Both the position numbers and the translations under genes were made by a program. A stretch of 42,366 bases of DNA, from the NCBI RefSeq assembly GCF_003852545.1, contig NZ_QAJR01000063.1, positions 1-42,366 on the forward strand. Direction: 5' to 3'. Every line of letters begins with the position of its first letter. Position 1 is the stretch's first letter. This document shows positions 1 to 9,546 of this stretch, one piece after another. Source of the DNA: Acidovorax sp. FJL06 (GTDB taxonomy: Bacteria; Pseudomonadota; Gammaproteobacteria; Burkholderiales; Burkholderiaceae_C). The notes beneath the pieces are model-generated. The model searched no databases. It saw only the letters and a program-made list of their open reading frames with translations, and was not told the DNA's origin.

Positions 1-2059
1 CCAGCGAGCGTTGCAGGCGGTCCAGCAGCAGCCGCCGGTTGGGCAGGCCCGTGAGCGCGTCGTAGAACGCCAGCCTTTCGATTTCTTGCTCTGCCCGCTT
101 GCGGTCTGTGATGTCGCGGCACACACCCAGCACGCCCGTCACGCGGCCATGCAGGTTGCGGATGGGCGTCTTGATGGTCTCGAACTGGCCCTGGTAGCCG
201 TCCTCGGCAAAGGTGAGCGTCTCTTCATACACCAGGGGCTGCCAGGCCTGCATGGCGCGCAGATCGTATTTGCGAAAGTGATCGGCCTGGGCGGGGTGGG
301 TCAGGTCGTAGTCGTTGCAGCCCACGATCTGGCGCTCGGGCCGGCCCGCAAAGCGCTCGAACACGGGGTTGACCGACAGGTACACGCCCTCGGCATCCTT
401 GAGGAACACCATGTCCGGCATGGCGTTGACCACGCTGGCGAGTTGCGCCTTCTGCTGTGCCAGCTCCTGCTCGATGCGCTTGAGCGCCGTGAGGTCATAG
501 GCAAACAGCACCACGGCCTGCGTTTCCTGGCCCGCAGCCGCCTCGGGCGCGATGGTGGTGTGGCGGAACTGCATGCCATCCGGCCCTTCGATGCGGTTTT
601 CAAACACCGCCGTTGCGCCCGCGAAAGCCTTGTCGAAATGGGGCAGCATGCGTGCAAACAACCCGGGCGGAATCACGTCCTTGAGCAACTGACCTTCCAA
701 CTCTGACGGCTGGGTGCGCAGCCAGCGCGCCTGCTGCTCGTTCACATAGAGCACGCGCAGGTCGCGGTCGAGCCGCGCCACCCCGCCGGGCACCAGGCGC
801 AGCATGCGGGCCATGAGCGCCTCCTGGGCACGCGCGGCTTCTTCGGCCTGGTGGTGGGCGGTGATGTCGGTCTGCACACCATCCCAGAGCACGCGGCCGT
901 CGTCGAGCCGGCGCGGCGAGGAGTTCAGGTGCATCCAGCGCACCTCGCCGTCGGTGCGGCGCAGGCGGAAAACCGTCTCCAGGCTGGTCATGGACAGGAA
1001 GGACTTCCGCTCGGCCTCGCGCAGGCGCCCGATGTCTTCCTCCAGGATCTGCCGGTACACCACGCCCGGGTCGTCCAGCACCTCTTGCGCACGGACCCCG
1101 TTGAGCCGCTCGATCGCATCGCCCATGTGCACAAAATGCACGCGGCCATCCAGCTCGCGTACCACCTGGAACAGCACGCTGTGCGGCAGGTTGCGCCCCA
1201 GCAGCGACAGCCGGCCCTCGCTCTCGCGCAGGCGGCTTTCGGCCTCCTGGATGCGGGCAAAGGGCCCACGGATGCCGGCGTCAAACACGGCCTGGTACAG
1301 CAGCGCGTAGGCGATCACCCGCAGCCCATGGGCCAGCGGGCCGCCGATGGGGGAATGCCCCCCCAGGGCACCCACGGTGAGTTCGCCGCACACAAAGGCC
1401 GCGGCCGCCCAGGCAAACAGGCGCTCGCGCGGCTGGGGCTCGCCGCCAGGCCCGGCACGGCGGTACAGCACCACGGCCATCGCCGCCAGTGCCAGCGCCA
1501 GCCCCGCCGCCACCCCCTGGCACAAACCACCGCCTGCGGCCCGGGCAAACCACCCCGGCAAGGGCCCCATGGCCGCACTGACCACCACCAGCGTGATCCC
1601 GCCCGAAACGGCCAGCCAGGCCCGGGGAGCCCCCGGCGCCGACAGCTGCAGGGCGGTGAGCCCCAGGGCCGCGACCTCGGCCACCCGCGCCCAGGTGCTC
1701 AGCCACAAGGAGATGTCGGCACTGCCTGCCGGCATGTGGACCGGGCCCGAATGCACCAGCACCCCATGCAGGAAATTGCAGGCCGCCGCCACCCCGAACC
1801 CCGCCACCAGCACATTGGCCCGGGCCTGTTCATGGGCTTCAAGGGCGTGCAGCGACACCGACACCACCAGCAGCCCGAGCAGCACGGCCGCCAGCTCCAG
1901 CAGCGGCTCCAGCCCGTGCTGGGCCCCCGCCCCATCGCCCAGCACCTGCACCAGCGGCAGGATCACCAGGGACAGCACCGCCACCACCAGCACCACCGTG
2001 ACGGCGGGCGCGTCCGACAGCGAGGAGCGCGCGGTCAAAGGGCGGTTGGAAGGGGCCAT
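1..2059 (-). CDS. MASE3-like/PAS/GGDEF sensor diguanylate cyclase (3' end outside window)
   Basis: About 686 residues are visible, reading leftward from ATG 2059-2057; the gene runs off the window start. Residues about 15-250 are strongly hydrophobic with several membrane segments and resemble the MASE3 sensor domain (a conserved-looking segment around NFLHGVLVHSG followed by an MP motif). Three PAS-like units follow at about 275-400, 410-525 and 535-655. The second and third end in typical PAC-type strands, and the third closes with GVCRDITDRKRAEQEI. The last visible residues, AFYDALTGLPNRRLLLDRL, are the classic start of a GGDEF domain, so the product should make cyclic di-GMP in response to a membrane or redox/ligand signal. 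The GGDEF signature and any EAL domain lie outside the window. Domain boundaries are by eye, and the MASE3 call is the least certain part. Confidence 0.85.
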   Translation of the reverse strand, partial: MAPSNRPLTARSSLSDAPAVTVVLVVAVLSLVILPLVQVLGDGAGAQHGLEPLLELAAVLLGLLVVSVSLHALEAHEQARANVLVAGFGVAAACNFLHGVLVHSGPVHMPAGSADISLWLSTWARVAEVAALGLTALQLSAPGAPRAWLAVSGGITLVVVSAAMGPLPGWFARAAGGGLCQGVAAGLALALAAMAVVLYRRAGPGGEPQPRERLFAWAAAAFVCGELTVGALGGHSPIGGPLAHGLRVIAYALLYQAVFDAGIRGPFARIQEAESRLRESEGRLSLLGRNLPHSVLFQVVRELDGRVHFVHMGDAIERLNGVRAQEVLDDPGVVYRQILEEDIGRLREAERKSFLSMTSLETVFRLRRTDGEVRWMHLNSSPRRLDDGRVLWDGVQTDITAHHQAEEAARAQEALMARMLRLVPGGVARLDRDLRVLYVNEQQARWLRTQPSELEGQLLKDVIPPGLFARMLPHFDKAFAGATAVFENRIEGPDGMQFRHTTIAPEAAAGQETQAVVLFAYDLTALKRIEQELAQQKAQLASVVNAMPDMVFLKDAEGVYLSVNPVFERFAGRPERQIVGCNDYDLTHPAQADHFRKYDLRAMQAWQPLVYEETLTFAEDGYQGQFETIKTPIRNLHGRVTGVLGVCRDITDRKRAEQEIERLAFYDALTGLPNRRLLLDRLQRSL

Positions 2060-2186
2060 GGGCGACGGAAATGGGCAGGGCGGCGCAAGGGCGGTACGTG
2101 ATTCCGAAAGGACGGCACAAGTGTATCGAGGCGTAAGGAAATGACCAGACCGCTCGCCGGCCGCATCCCTGGCGCACCTTCCATGA

Positions 2187-2207
2187 GAAACGGGGCCGAA
2201 GCCCCGT
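2187..2207 (-). terminator. Rho-independent terminator of acnA
   Basis: On the minus strand, ACGGGGC-TTCG-GCCCCGT forms a 7-bp perfect stem with a UUCG tetraloop, followed by TTTCTC. It starts 17 bases past the acnA stop codon and lies before the sensor gene, so acnA is probably transcribed alone. Confidence 0.75.
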
Positions 2208-2223
2208 GGTTGCGACGCCCGTG

Positions 2224-5172
2224 TCAGGTGCCCAGCAACTGGCGCAGCACAAAGGGCAGGATGCCCCCGGCCCGGTAGTAGTCCACCTCGATGGGGGTGT
2301 CGATGCGCAGCGTGACCACCACCTCCCGCTGCGTGCCATCGGCGCGGCGGATGACCAGCCGGGCATCGCTTTGCGGCGTGAGCGCGGCATCGGGCACCAC
2401 GTCGATGACTTCGTTGCCCACGAGGCCCAGCGTCTCCCACGAATCGCCGGCCTTGAACTGCAGCGGCAGCACGCCCATGCCCACCAAGTTAGAGCGGTGG
2501 ATGCGCTCGAAGCTACGCGCCACCACAGCCTTGATGCCCAGGAGCTGCGTGCCCTTGGCCGCCCAGTCGCGGCTGGAGCCGGTGCCATATTCCTCGCCAG
2601 CAAAGACCACGGTGGGCGTGCCCTGGGCCATGTACTGCATGGCGGCATCGAAGATGAACATCTTCTCGCCCGACAGCGGGCCCTCGCTCTGGAACACCGT
2701 CACCCCCCCCTCTTCGCGCGAGCCGCCGGCCTGGGGCGGGATCATGAGGTTCTTGATGCGCACATTGGCAAAGGTGCCGCGCACCATCACGTCGTGGTTG
2801 CCCCGGCGCGCGCCGTAGCTGTTGAAGTCGGCCTTCGTCACGCCATGCTGCAGCAGCCACTGGCCGGCGGGCGAGCTTTCCTTGATGGAGCCTGCGGGCG
2901 AGATGTGGTCGGTGGTGATGGAGTCGCCAAACAGCGCCATGATGCGCGCGCCGAGCACCGCTGGGGGCTTTGTATCATTTTGGCCCCCAGCGCTTGATGG
3001 GTCTGCGCTAGCAGCTCCTGCTTCAAGAGCAAACTTGGCAAAGAAAGGCGGCTCGGCAATGTAGGTGCTGGCCGGCCAGGTGTAGGCCGTGCCGCTCACG
3101 CCCTGGATCTTCTTCCACAGCTTGCCGGGGTCGGAGGCGACCTTGGCGTAGTTCTCGCGGAAGGCCTTGCCGTTCATGGCGAACTTCAGCAGCGCATGGA
3201 CCTCGTCGCTGCTGGGCCAGATGTCGCCCAGGTACACGTCGCGCCCGCCCTTGCCCTTGCCCACCGGCTCGGTCATCAGGTCCTTGAGCACCGTGCCCGC
3301 GATGGCGTAGGCCACCACCAGCGGCGGGCTGGCCAGGAAGTTGGCCTTGAGGTTGGGGTGGATGCGCGCCTCGAAGTTGCGGTTGCCCGAGAGCACGGCC
3401 GCGCACACCAGGTCGTTCTTGGTGATGGCCTCGTTCAGCTCGGGCGTGAGGTCGCCCGCGTTGCCGATGCAGGTGGTGCAGCCATAGCCCGCCAGCGCAA
3501 AGCCCAGCTTTTCCAGGTAGGGCAGCAGGCCCGTCTGGGTGAGGTAGTCGGTGACGATGCGCGAGCCGGGCGCCAGCGAGGTCTTGATGTGCGGCCGCAC
3601 CTTGAGCCCGGCCTCCACCGCCTTCTTGGCCAAGAGGCCCGCGGCCAGCAGCACGCTGGGGTTGCTGGTGTTGGTGCAGCTGGTGATGGCGGCAATCAGC
3701 ACATCGCCGTTGCCGATCGTCAGTGCCTTGCTGGCGTCGGCGGGCAGCGCGCACACGGTGGTGGCCTGGCCGCCGTGCTCCTGCGCTGTCGCCAGCGTCG
3801 GGCGGTTGCCCACCATCTCCACCACCGAGCGCGCGGCGCCCGGCTGCGGCGCGGGGGCGTCCTGGGCCGCTTCGCCTTCGCCACAGCCCACCCGGTAGCG
3901 GCGCAACAGGCGTTCGGCGGCCTGGTTGAAGCCGTTTTGCGCATTGGGTTGGCTGAACAGGTCGGCAAACTGGCGGCTGACCTGGCCCAGCTCGATACGG
4001 TCCTGCGGGCGCTTGGGGCCGGCCAGGCTGGGGGTGACGCTGCCGAGGTCGAGCGTCACCACCTGCGAGTAATCCACCTCGCCTGCCAGCGGCACGCCGA
4101 ACAGCCCCTGGGCCTTGAAGTAGGCCTCGAAGGCTTCGATCTCGCCCTTGGTGCGGCCCGTGCCCTTGAAGTAGTCGATGGTCTTTTCATCGACCGGGAA
4201 GAAACCCATGGTGGCGCCGTATTCGGGCGCCATGTTGCCGATGGTGGCGCGGTCGGGCAGCGCCAGGGTGCGCGTGCCTTCGCCAAAAAACTCGACAAAC
4301 TTGCCCACCACCTTGTGCTGGCGCAGCAGCTCGGTCACGGTGAGCACCAGGTCGGTGGCTGTGACGCCCTCGCGCAGCCGGCCCGTGAGCTCAAAACCCA
4401 CCACGTCGGGCGTGAGGAAATACACCGGCTGGCCCAGCATGGCGGCCTCGGCCTCGATGCCGCCCACGCCCCAGCCCACCACGCCAATGCCGTTGATCAT
4501 GGTGGTGTGGCTGTCGGTGCCCACCAGGGTGTCGGGGTAGTACACGCCGTCCTTGCGCTTGTGCACGCCGCGCGCCAGGTATTCGAGGTTGACCTGGTGC
4601 ACGATGCCGAAGCCCGGGGGCACCACGCCAAAGGTATCAAAGGCCTGCATGCCCCATTTCATGAACTCGTAGCGCTCGCGGTTGCGCTGGAATTCGAGCT
4701 TCATGTTCAGGTCGAGCGAGTTCTTCTTGCCGTAGTGGTCCACCATGATGGAATGGTCCACCACCAGGTCCACGGGCACCAGGGGCTCGATCTTCTTGGG
4801 GTTCTTGCCCAGCTTCACGGCCACGCTGCGCATGGCGGCCAGATCGGCCAAGAGCGGCACGCCGGTGAAGTCTTGCAGCACCACGCGCGAGACAACAAAC
4901 GGGATCTCATCCTTGCGCTCGGCATGGGGCGCCCAATGGGCCAGCTGCTGCACATGCTCGGCCGTCACCTTGCGGCCATCGCAGTTGCGCAGCACCGATT
5001 CGAGCACGATGCGGATCGACACAGGCAGGCGCCGGATCTGCGGGAACTGCCGGGCCAGTGCGGGCAGGGAGTAGAACCGGCCTTCTTTGCCAGACGCTGT
5101 CTTGAAACTTTTGAGAGTGTTGGCAAACGCGTGGCGGGCGGGCTGGGGCGGCAACTTGCGCGAGGCGGCCAT
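2224..5172 (-). CDS. acnA: Aconitate hydratase A
   Basis: The 982-residue cytoplasmic TCA-cycle enzyme interconverts citrate and isocitrate through a [4Fe-4S] cluster. The cluster cysteines are visible in [10 protein letters not shown] (about Cys499) and [10 protein letters not shown] (about Cys565 and Cys568). Other family blocks are [29 protein letters not shown] and [13 protein letters not shown]. The start at 5172 is chosen because AGGAG lies 7 bases upstream and MAASRK begins family-like sequence; longer in-frame starts would extend into non-conserved sequence. It is longer than E. coli AcnA (about 890 residues). Part of the excess lies just before the [13 protein letters not shown] block (about residues 714-736), where the DNA matches a dispersed repeat of this genome. 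The family also resembles 2-methylisocitrate dehydratase AcnD, but there are no prp genes nearby. Confidence 0.95.
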   Translation of the reverse strand: MAASRKLPPQPARHAFANTLKSFKTASGKEGRFYSLPALARQFPQIRRLPVSIRIVLESVLRNCDGRKVTAEHVQQLAHWAPHAERKDEIPFVVSRVVLQDFTGVPLLADLAAMRSVAVKLGKNPKKIEPLVPVDLVVDHSIMVDHYGKKNSLDLNMKLEFQRNRERYEFMKWGMQAFDTFGVVPPGFGIVHQVNLEYLARGVHKRKDGVYYPDTLVGTDSHTTMINGIGVVGWGVGGIEAEAAMLGQPVYFLTPDVVGFELTGRLREGVTATDLVLTVTELLRQHKVVGKFVEFFGEGTRTLALPDRATIGNMAPEYGATMGFFPVDEKTIDYFKGTGRTKGEIEAFEAYFKAQGLFGVPLAGEVDYSQVVTLDLGSVTPSLAGPKRPQDRIELGQVSRQFADLFSQPNAQNGFNQAAERLLRRYRVGCGEGEAAQDAPAPQPGAARSVVEMVGNRPTLATAQEHGGQATTVCALPADASKALTIGNGDVLIAAITSCTNTSNPSVLLAAGLLAKKAVEAGLKVRPHIKTSLAPGSRIVTDYLTQTGLLPYLEKLGFALAGYGCTTCIGNAGDLTPELNEAITKNDLVCAAVLSGNRNFEARIHPNLKANFLASPPLVVAYAIAGTVLKDLMTEPVGKGKGGRDVYLGDIWPSSDEVHALLKFAMNGKAFRENYAKVASDPGKLWKKIQGVSGTAYTWPASTYIAEPPFFAKFALEAGAASADPSSAGGQNDTKPPAVLGARIMALFGDSITTDHISPAGSIKESSPAGQWLLQHGVTKADFNSYGARRGNHDVMVRGTFANVRIKNLMIPPQAGGSREEGGVTVFQSEGPLSGEKMFIFDAAMQYMAQGTPTVVFAGEEYGTGSSRDWAAKGTQLLGIKAVVARSFERIHRSNLVGMGVLPLQFKAGDSWETLGLVGNEVIDVVPDAALTPQSDARLVIRRADGTQREVVVTLRIDTPIEVDYYRAGGILPFVLRQLLGT
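2966..3030 (-). repeat. Dispersed repeat piece inside acnA, read in frame
   Basis: Read on the minus strand, this segment contains GAGCTGCTAGCGC, then CATCAAGCGCT, then GGCCAAAATGAT. The same word order occurs in the intergenic copies of this window. It encodes a Gly/Ala/Ser-rich stretch (around [14 protein letters not shown]) at a surface-type linker of AcnA where E. coli AcnA is roughly 15 residues shorter (from memory). No stop is introduced. Confidence 0.65.
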
Positions 5173-5287
5173 GGCGAACTCCTGTGTAAGGCAACAAGGC
5201 CTATTCTGGCAGTCCTGCATGGCGGTGCAATGGTGGGGCCATGCAGGCTGGCCTCCGCCGCGCGCGCCCGACCCTTGGTCGAAATGG

Positions 5288-5334
5288 CTGATTGCGCAAG
5301 ATGGACAAGCGCAATCAGCTATATTTTTTATAGC
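5288..5334. repeat. Dispersed palindromic repeat, intergenic copy
   Basis: Perfect 10-bp arms CTGATTGCGC (5288-5297) and GCGCAATCAG (5309-5318) flank an 11-base loop. The right arm runs into a second AT-rich dyad, GCTATA...TATAGC (5318-5334). It sits between the acnA start and the end of the small membrane protein gene, where it could act as a terminator for the latter. Confidence 0.7.
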
Positions 5335-5350
5335 ATACAGCAGATGCGCA

Positions 5351-5758
5351 TCACGCTGCGGCCCACACGGACAGGCGGCGCACACCCATCCACTGCAGTT
5401 CGGCCAACAGCGCCGCCGACACCACATGCACCAGCAGATAGGCCTGGCCGAGCAGGGTGGGCGTGAGCGTGGAGCCCAGCAGCAGCGCCAGGCTGGCCAG
5501 TGCCCAGGCAAAGTTGCCCACGATCAGCACCCACAGCCAGCCCCGGGGCATGGGTTCGGACCGCGCAATCGCCACGGCCAGCGCGGCATAGCCCAGCAGC
5601 ATCGCGCCCGTCGCCAGCAGCAAGCCCGGCGGCAGGCCCAGCCACTCGGCCAAGGGCGCGGTCAGCAGCAGGTGCAGGGCGCCGAGCAGCCCCCCCGTGG
5701 ACGCATCGAACCAGACCACGGCACGCAGGAATCGGGGGGAGGACATCAGCTTGGACAT
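5351..5758 (-). CDS. Small hydrophobic membrane protein, function unknown
   Basis: The 135-residue protein has four predicted membrane segments (about residues 13-33, 45-65, 74-95 and 100-122) and little else. I do not recognise a named family. The start at 5758 is supported by AAGGAG about 6 bases upstream; a second ATG at residue 5 is possible. It lies back to back with the XRE/MmyB-type regulator gene, with 123 bases between the starts, an arrangement common for a regulator and its target. That link is inference only. Confidence 0.75.
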   Translation of the reverse strand: MSKLMSSPRFLRAVVWFDASTGGLLGALHLLLTAPLAEWLGLPPGLLLATGAMLLGYAALAVAIARSEPMPRGWLWVLIVGNFAWALASLALLLGSTLTPTLLGQAYLLVHVVSAALLAELQWMGVRRLSVWAAA

Positions 5759-5881
5759 GGAAAGCTCCTTGGTGGATGGAAAAACGAATGAAAGAGGGCT
5801 CCATCGTTCCCGCCCCGGCGCATGCCGTCGATGACCTGGCAGGTAATGGCCCGTGCGCGGTTTGCACCTAGGATGGCGGCC

Positions 5882-6781
5882 ATGACCTCCGCCACCCCTG
5901 CACCGCACCGCTCCCCGCGCCATCCCCTGCCGCACCGCGCGGCGGCTGCGGGGCCCGCCTCGTTTGGCGACCACCTGCGCACCTGGCGCCAGCAGCGGCA
6001 CCTGAGCCAGCTGGAGCTGGCGGACGAAGCCGACATCTCCACGCGCCATGTGAGCTTCATGGAAACCGGCCGCACCAACCCCAGCCGCGACATGGTGCTG
6101 CGCCTGTGCGAACGCCTGGCCATCCCGCTGCGCGAGCGCAACGCCCTGCTGGTGGCGGCAGGCTATGCGCCCATGTACCGCGAACGCGCGCTGGACGACC
6201 CGGCGCTGGCGGCCGCCCGCCAGGCGGTGGAACTGGTGCTCAAGGGCCACGAGCCCTGCCCCGCCATCGCGCTTGACCGCTGCTGGAACGTGGTCGCCAC
6301 CAACCGGGCCGCGCAGGCCCTGCTGGCCGCGCATGTCAGCCCCGCGCTGCTCGCGCCGCCGGTCAACGTGTTCCGCCTGAGCCTGCACCCCGAGGGGCTG
6401 GCACCGCGCATTGCCAACCTGGCGCAATGGCGCCACCACCTGTTCGAGCGCCTGCGCCAGCAAATCCAGGCCACAGCCGACCCCACCCTGATCGCACTGC
6501 AGGCCGAACTGCTCGAATACCCCGCTCCAGAAGAATCCAGCCCCCTGGTTTTGGCCGGTGAAATGCTGGGCGTGGTCATGCCGTTTTGTTTCGAGAGCGT
6601 GCACGGCATGCTGTCGCTTATCAGCACCACCACGATATTCGGCACCCCGGTGGATGTGACACTGCAGGAGTTGGCGGTGGAGTCTTTTTTTCCGGCCGAT
6701 GAATTCACCGCGCAGGTGCTGCGCCAGGTTGCAGCGTCACAAAATGGTGGCAACGGAAACAGGGAAACCCCAAAGCCCTGA
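5882..6781 (+). CDS. XRE-family regulator with MmyB-like C-terminal domain
   Basis: The 299-residue cytoplasmic DNA-binding protein has an N-terminal helix-turn-helix at about residues 25-80: FGDHLRTWRQQRHLSQLELA, then DISTRHVSFMETGRTNPS. A C-terminal domain of the MmyB/MLTR type starts near the CWNVVATNRAAQALL segment. In characterised relatives this domain is PAS-like and binds a fatty-acid-like ligand. The start at 5882 is preferred because AGGA lies 8 bases upstream; ATG 5873 (three residues longer) and ATG 5822 are alternatives. Its likely target is the divergent membrane protein gene at 5351-5758. Confidence 0.87.
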   Translation: MTSATPAPHRSPRHPLPHRAAAAGPASFGDHLRTWRQQRHLSQLELADEADISTRHVSFMETGRTNPSRDMVLRLCERLAIPLRERNALLVAAGYAPMYRERALDDPALAAARQAVELVLKGHEPCPAIALDRCWNVVATNRAAQALLAAHVSPALLAPPVNVFRLSLHPEGLAPRIANLAQWRHHLFERLRQQIQATADPTLIALQAELLEYPAPEESSPLVLAGEMLGVVMPFCFESVHGMLSLISTTTIFGTPVDVTLQELAVESFFPADEFTAQVLRQVAASQNGGNGNRETPKP

Positions 6782-6877
6782 AGCCCCTCCCGGTCCGCAG
6801 CGCACACTTTCTGCTCGCTGCGTGAAGAACCTCCCAAGGCCCCAGGGCATACCGGCCACGCCTTGCACCGCAAGCAA

Positions 6878-6906
6878 TAAAAAAGCCCGCATCAGCGGGC
6901 TTTTTG
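6878..6906 (-). terminator. Rho-independent terminator of the H-NS-like gene
   Basis: GCCCGC-ATCA-GCGGGC is flanked by an A-run on the left and a T-run on the right, so it can work in both directions. On the minus strand it follows the H-NS-like stop codon by about 20 bases and ends in TTTTTT. It may also stop transcription from the regulator gene on the plus strand. Confidence 0.85.
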
Positions 6907-6926
6907 TTAGCAGAGAAAGCGCGCCA

Positions 6927-7229
6927 TCAAATGGCGAACTTCTCGCGGTTTTCGTTTTGAATCCACTTGGGTGCCTTGCCGCGGCCGGTCCAGGTCTGGC
7001 CGGTGGCAGGGTCACGGTACTTGGGGGCCACCTTGGAGCCGGCCGTAGAGCTGCGGCCGGTTTTGCCTGCGGCCTTGCCGGCAGGGAACACATCCTGCGC
7101 GGTCAGGCCATATTCGGCCACCAGTGCGCGAACCTGGGACACCGCATCCGACAATTCACGGCGCCGTGCTTCACTGATTTGTTGCTCAAGGGCTTCACGC
7201 TGCTTCAAAAGTTCTTTGTAGCTGGTCAT
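6927..7229 (-). CDS. H-NS family nucleoid protein
   Basis: The 100-residue DNA-binding protein has an N-terminal coiled-coil oligomerisation part (residues about 3-45, rich in Glu/Gln/Arg) and a C-terminal domain with YRDPATGQTWTGRGKAPKWI. This matches the H-NS core motif (W-[ST]-G-[RK]-G-x-x-P-x-W), with KVAPKYRDP ahead of it. Proteins of this size are the common betaproteobacterial H-NS/BpH3 type and silence AT-rich or foreign DNA. It is monocistronic, with its own terminator. No Shine-Dalgarno sequence is seen before the ATG. Confidence 0.93.
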   Translation of the reverse strand: MTSYKELLKQREALEQQISEARRRELSDAVSQVRALVAEYGLTAQDVFPAGKAAGKTGRSSTAGSKVAPKYRDPATGQTWTGRGKAPKWIQNENREKFAI

Positions 7230-7605
7230 GGTGTCTGAATCGGAGGTGTAAGGTTGGTGACGGCACGATTATATAAATAACCAGAAGCCTGGGGCCCAGG
7301 CATGTCGATTTTCCATCAGAAAACCACAGATAACGGGGTTGATATTCACCCGGGGCGATTAAGCGCCGCCCGAAAAGCGCCCCGCATTGGGGATCTCGTC
7401 CATTTTTCAAGGGCCATGGCAGGTACTGCGGGCGTTATCCCGGCCCCACCCGGGTAAATCCCCCATATTCCGGCAGGCGCCCGCCGCGGGCGGAATCCGG
7501 AGCAAATCACCGGCATTCGGACGGGCTCAGCCCCCGTCGGGCCATCGGGCCAGGCCACCGCCGTATCCGCAGAGAATCCAGGCTTTACCCCCTCCACCAC
7601 ACACC
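7230..7605. other. 376-base intergenic region with an H-NS-gene promoter candidate
   Basis: The region separates the divergent H-NS-like gene and apaH. The part next to the H-NS-like gene is unusually AT-rich (7265-7345). On the minus strand it contains a perfect TATAAT (7273-7268), about 40 bases upstream of the start codon, but I find no good -35 hexamer. The right part (7370-7605) is GC-rich. I see no gene, RNA or strong promoter there, although open frames exist by chance. Confidence 0.5.
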
Positions 7606-8448
7606 ATGGCTCTTTACTGCATAGGCGACATCCAGGGCTGCGACGGCGCCCTGGGCCGCCTGCTGGACACCATCGGCTTTTCCGCGAGCCGCGACACCGT
7701 TTATCTGCTGGGCGACCTGGTCAACCGGGGCCCCGATTCGGCCGCCGTGCTGCGCCGCTGCATGCGCCACGGCGACGCCATCCGCTGCCTGCTGGGCAAC
7801 CACGACCTGCACCTGCTGGCCACCGCCGAGGGCGCACGCAAGCCCTCGCGGCGCGACACGCTGGGCACGGTGCTGGACGCCCCCGACCGCGACGCCCTGC
7901 TCGCCTGGGTGCGCCAGCAGGCCCTGGCCCGCGCGCACGAACATGCCGGGCAGACCCTGCTGATGGTGCATGCCGGCGTGCTGCCCACCTGGTCGGTGGC
8001 CGACACGCTGGCCCATGCCGACGAGGTGCATGCCGTCCTGCGCAGCCCCGACCTGCCCGGTTTTCTGCACATGATGTACGGCAACGCCCCCGACCGCTGG
8101 AGCGACGGGCTCCAGGGCGCCGAGCGCCTGCGCGTCATCGTGAATGCGCTCACCCGGCTGCGCTTTTGTTCGGCCGACGGGGTGATGGATTTTGAGAGCA
8201 CCGAAAGTGCCAGCGCGGCCCCGCCCGGGCTCATGCCCTGGTTTGACGTGCCGGGCCGCCGCACGGCGGGCACCGTGGTGGCCTTCGGGCACTGGTCCAC
8301 GCTGGGCTGGCTGGACCGCAACGACCTGCTGGGGCTGGACACCGGCTGCGTATGGGGTGGCTGCCTGAGCGCCGTGCGCTTTGGCGCCACGCTGGCCGAG
8401 CGCGAACTGCTGCAGGTGCACTGCGAGCAGGCCCAGGCGCCCGGCTGA
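7606..8448 (+). CDS. apaH: Symmetrical bis(5'-nucleosyl)-tetraphosphatase ApaH
   Basis: The 280-residue metallophosphoesterase splits Ap4A into two ADP. The metal-site motifs are in order: GDIQGC (residues 7-12), GDLVNRGPDS (about 37-46) and GNHDLH (about 64-69), with later histidines in MVHAG and FGHWS. Length and the N-terminus MALYCIGDIQG are typical of ApaH, which fixes the start at 7606 even though no Shine-Dalgarno sequence precedes it. It converges with the ApbE-like gene, with 31 bases between the stop codons, and is not part of the nos locus. Confidence 0.95.
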   Translation: MALYCIGDIQGCDGALGRLLDTIGFSASRDTVYLLGDLVNRGPDSAAVLRRCMRHGDAIRCLLGNHDLHLLATAEGARKPSRRDTLGTVLDAPDRDALLAWVRQQALARAHEHAGQTLLMVHAGVLPTWSVADTLAHADEVHAVLRSPDLPGFLHMMYGNAPDRWSDGLQGAERLRVIVNALTRLRFCSADGVMDFESTESASAAPPGLMPWFDVPGRRTAGTVVAFGHWSTLGWLDRNDLLGLDTGCVWGGCLSAVRFGATLAERELLQVHCEQAQAPG

Positions 8449-8463
8449 GCCGCAGAACCACCA

Positions 8464-8486
8464 TCAGGACCTCAGGACATCAGGAC
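8464..8486. repeat. Three tandem 8-base repeats at a convergent gene junction
   Basis: TCAGGAC occurs three times with period 8 (8464, 8472, 8480). The last copy contains the stop codon of the ApbE-like gene. It is probably replication slippage; no function is suggested. Confidence 0.6.
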
Positions 8487-9535
8487 GCCACGGGCTCCAG
8501 CAGGGCAGCCATGGCCGCCGACTGCCAGACACCGCCATCCTGCCCCGCGATCAACACGGCCAGCCCCGGCATGCGCTGCTGGGCCAGCGCCCGGCCTGCG
8601 TGGGGGCCCTGCACCATCAGCGCGGCGCCCAGGCCGTTGACGGCCGCCACGTCCCGCGCCACCAGGCTCACGCCATGCACGCCCGATGCCGGGCGGCCGG
8701 TGCGCGGGTTGAGCACATGGTGCTGGCGTTGGCCTTCGTAGAAAAAGCAGCGTTCATAGTCGCCCGACGAGGCCACCACCCCCGCACCGTCCACCGCCAC
8801 CACGCCCAGCAGGCGCTCGGGCGCGCGCGGGTCGCGCAGGCCCACGCGCCAGGGCCGGCCTTGCCACCGCCCCAGCGTCAGCACATCGCCACCGCCGTTG
8901 ACCAGCGCGTTCTCCACCCCCTCGGAGCGCAGCACCCGCAGGCCGGCCTCCAGGATGGGGAGCTTGGCGATCCCGCCCAGGTCCAGCGCCATGCCCTGGC
9001 GCGCCAGAAAGGCCGTGCCCGCCTGGGCATCGAGCACCAGACCCCGCGCATCCACCAGAGGCCGCTGCCGCGCAAGCTCCTGCGCCGCCGGCACCACCTT
9101 CTCGCCCGGACCGAAGTTCCAGGACCGGAAGGCCCCCACGGTCACGTCAAAAGCGCCACGGCTCAGGGCCGACACGCGCTGCGCGCCCTGCAGCACCGCC
9201 ATGACTTCGGGCGGCACCGCCACGGGCGTGATGCCCGCCGCCAGGCTGATGCGGCTGACCAGGCTCTGCGGCTGGAAGCGGCTCATGAGCGCCTCCAGCC
9301 GGTGCATTTCCGCGTAGGCACGGTCCACGGCCTGGCGCAGCAGCGGGCCGTCGGGGCCCTCGGCCACGATGTCCACCTGCGTGCCCATCAAGGGCCGCGT
9401 GCGGCGCTCGGAGGCCGCGCGCGCCCCCGCTGCGGCGCCCGCCCCCCAGAGCGCGCCCCCCAGCAAGGGCAGCGCCATCGCCACACGACGGGTCAACAGC
9501 CCTGCGGGCCGCCCTGTAGTCCGTTGCTGCTGCAT
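8480..9535 (-). CDS. nosX: ApbE-type FAD:protein FMN transferase, NosX-like
   Basis: The 351-residue exported protein has an Arg-Arg leader (LTRRVAMALPLLGGALWG) resembling a Tat signal, then an ApbE domain: PLMGTQVDIV, FDVTVGAF, LDLGGIAK, ALVNGGGDVLTLG, SSGDYERCF and HHVLNPRTGRPA. ApbE enzymes attach FMN covalently to a Ser/Thr of periplasmic flavoproteins. NosX is the family member that serves NosR, and a NosR with the matching SGAT motif lies in this locus. The gene follows the cytochrome c gene. The ATG at 9535 lies 11 bases past the cytochrome stop, and an in-frame GTG at 9550 would overlap that stop as GTGA. The symbol is inferred from context; the family call is firm. Confidence 0.88.
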   Translation of the reverse strand: MQQQRTTGRPAGLLTRRVAMALPLLGGALWGAGAAAGARAASERRTRPLMGTQVDIVAEGPDGPLLRQAVDRAYAEMHRLEALMSRFQPQSLVSRISLAAGITPVAVPPEVMAVLQGAQRVSALSRGAFDVTVGAFRSWNFGPGEKVVPAAQELARQRPLVDARGLVLDAQAGTAFLARQGMALDLGGIAKLPILEAGLRVLRSEGVENALVNGGGDVLTLGRWQGRPWRVGLRDPRAPERLLGVVAVDGAGVVASSGDYERCFFYEGQRQHHVLNPRTGRPASGVHGVSLVARDVAAVNGLGAALMVQGPHAGRALAQQRMPGLAVLIAGQDGGVWQSAAMAALLEPVAS

Positions 9536-9546
9536 GGCGCCATCGC

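Noticed and set aside
3196-5466. Long open frame on the plus strand (756 codons) opposite acnA
   Set aside because: It is the antisense shadow of acnA: the composition is His/Gln/Ala/Val-rich with no recognisable domain, and the minus strand encodes a full aconitase.
7346-7600. Open frames in the H-NS/apaH intergenic region as small genes
   Set aside because: They have no ribosome-binding site, no recognisable protein sequence, and composition like random GC-rich DNA.
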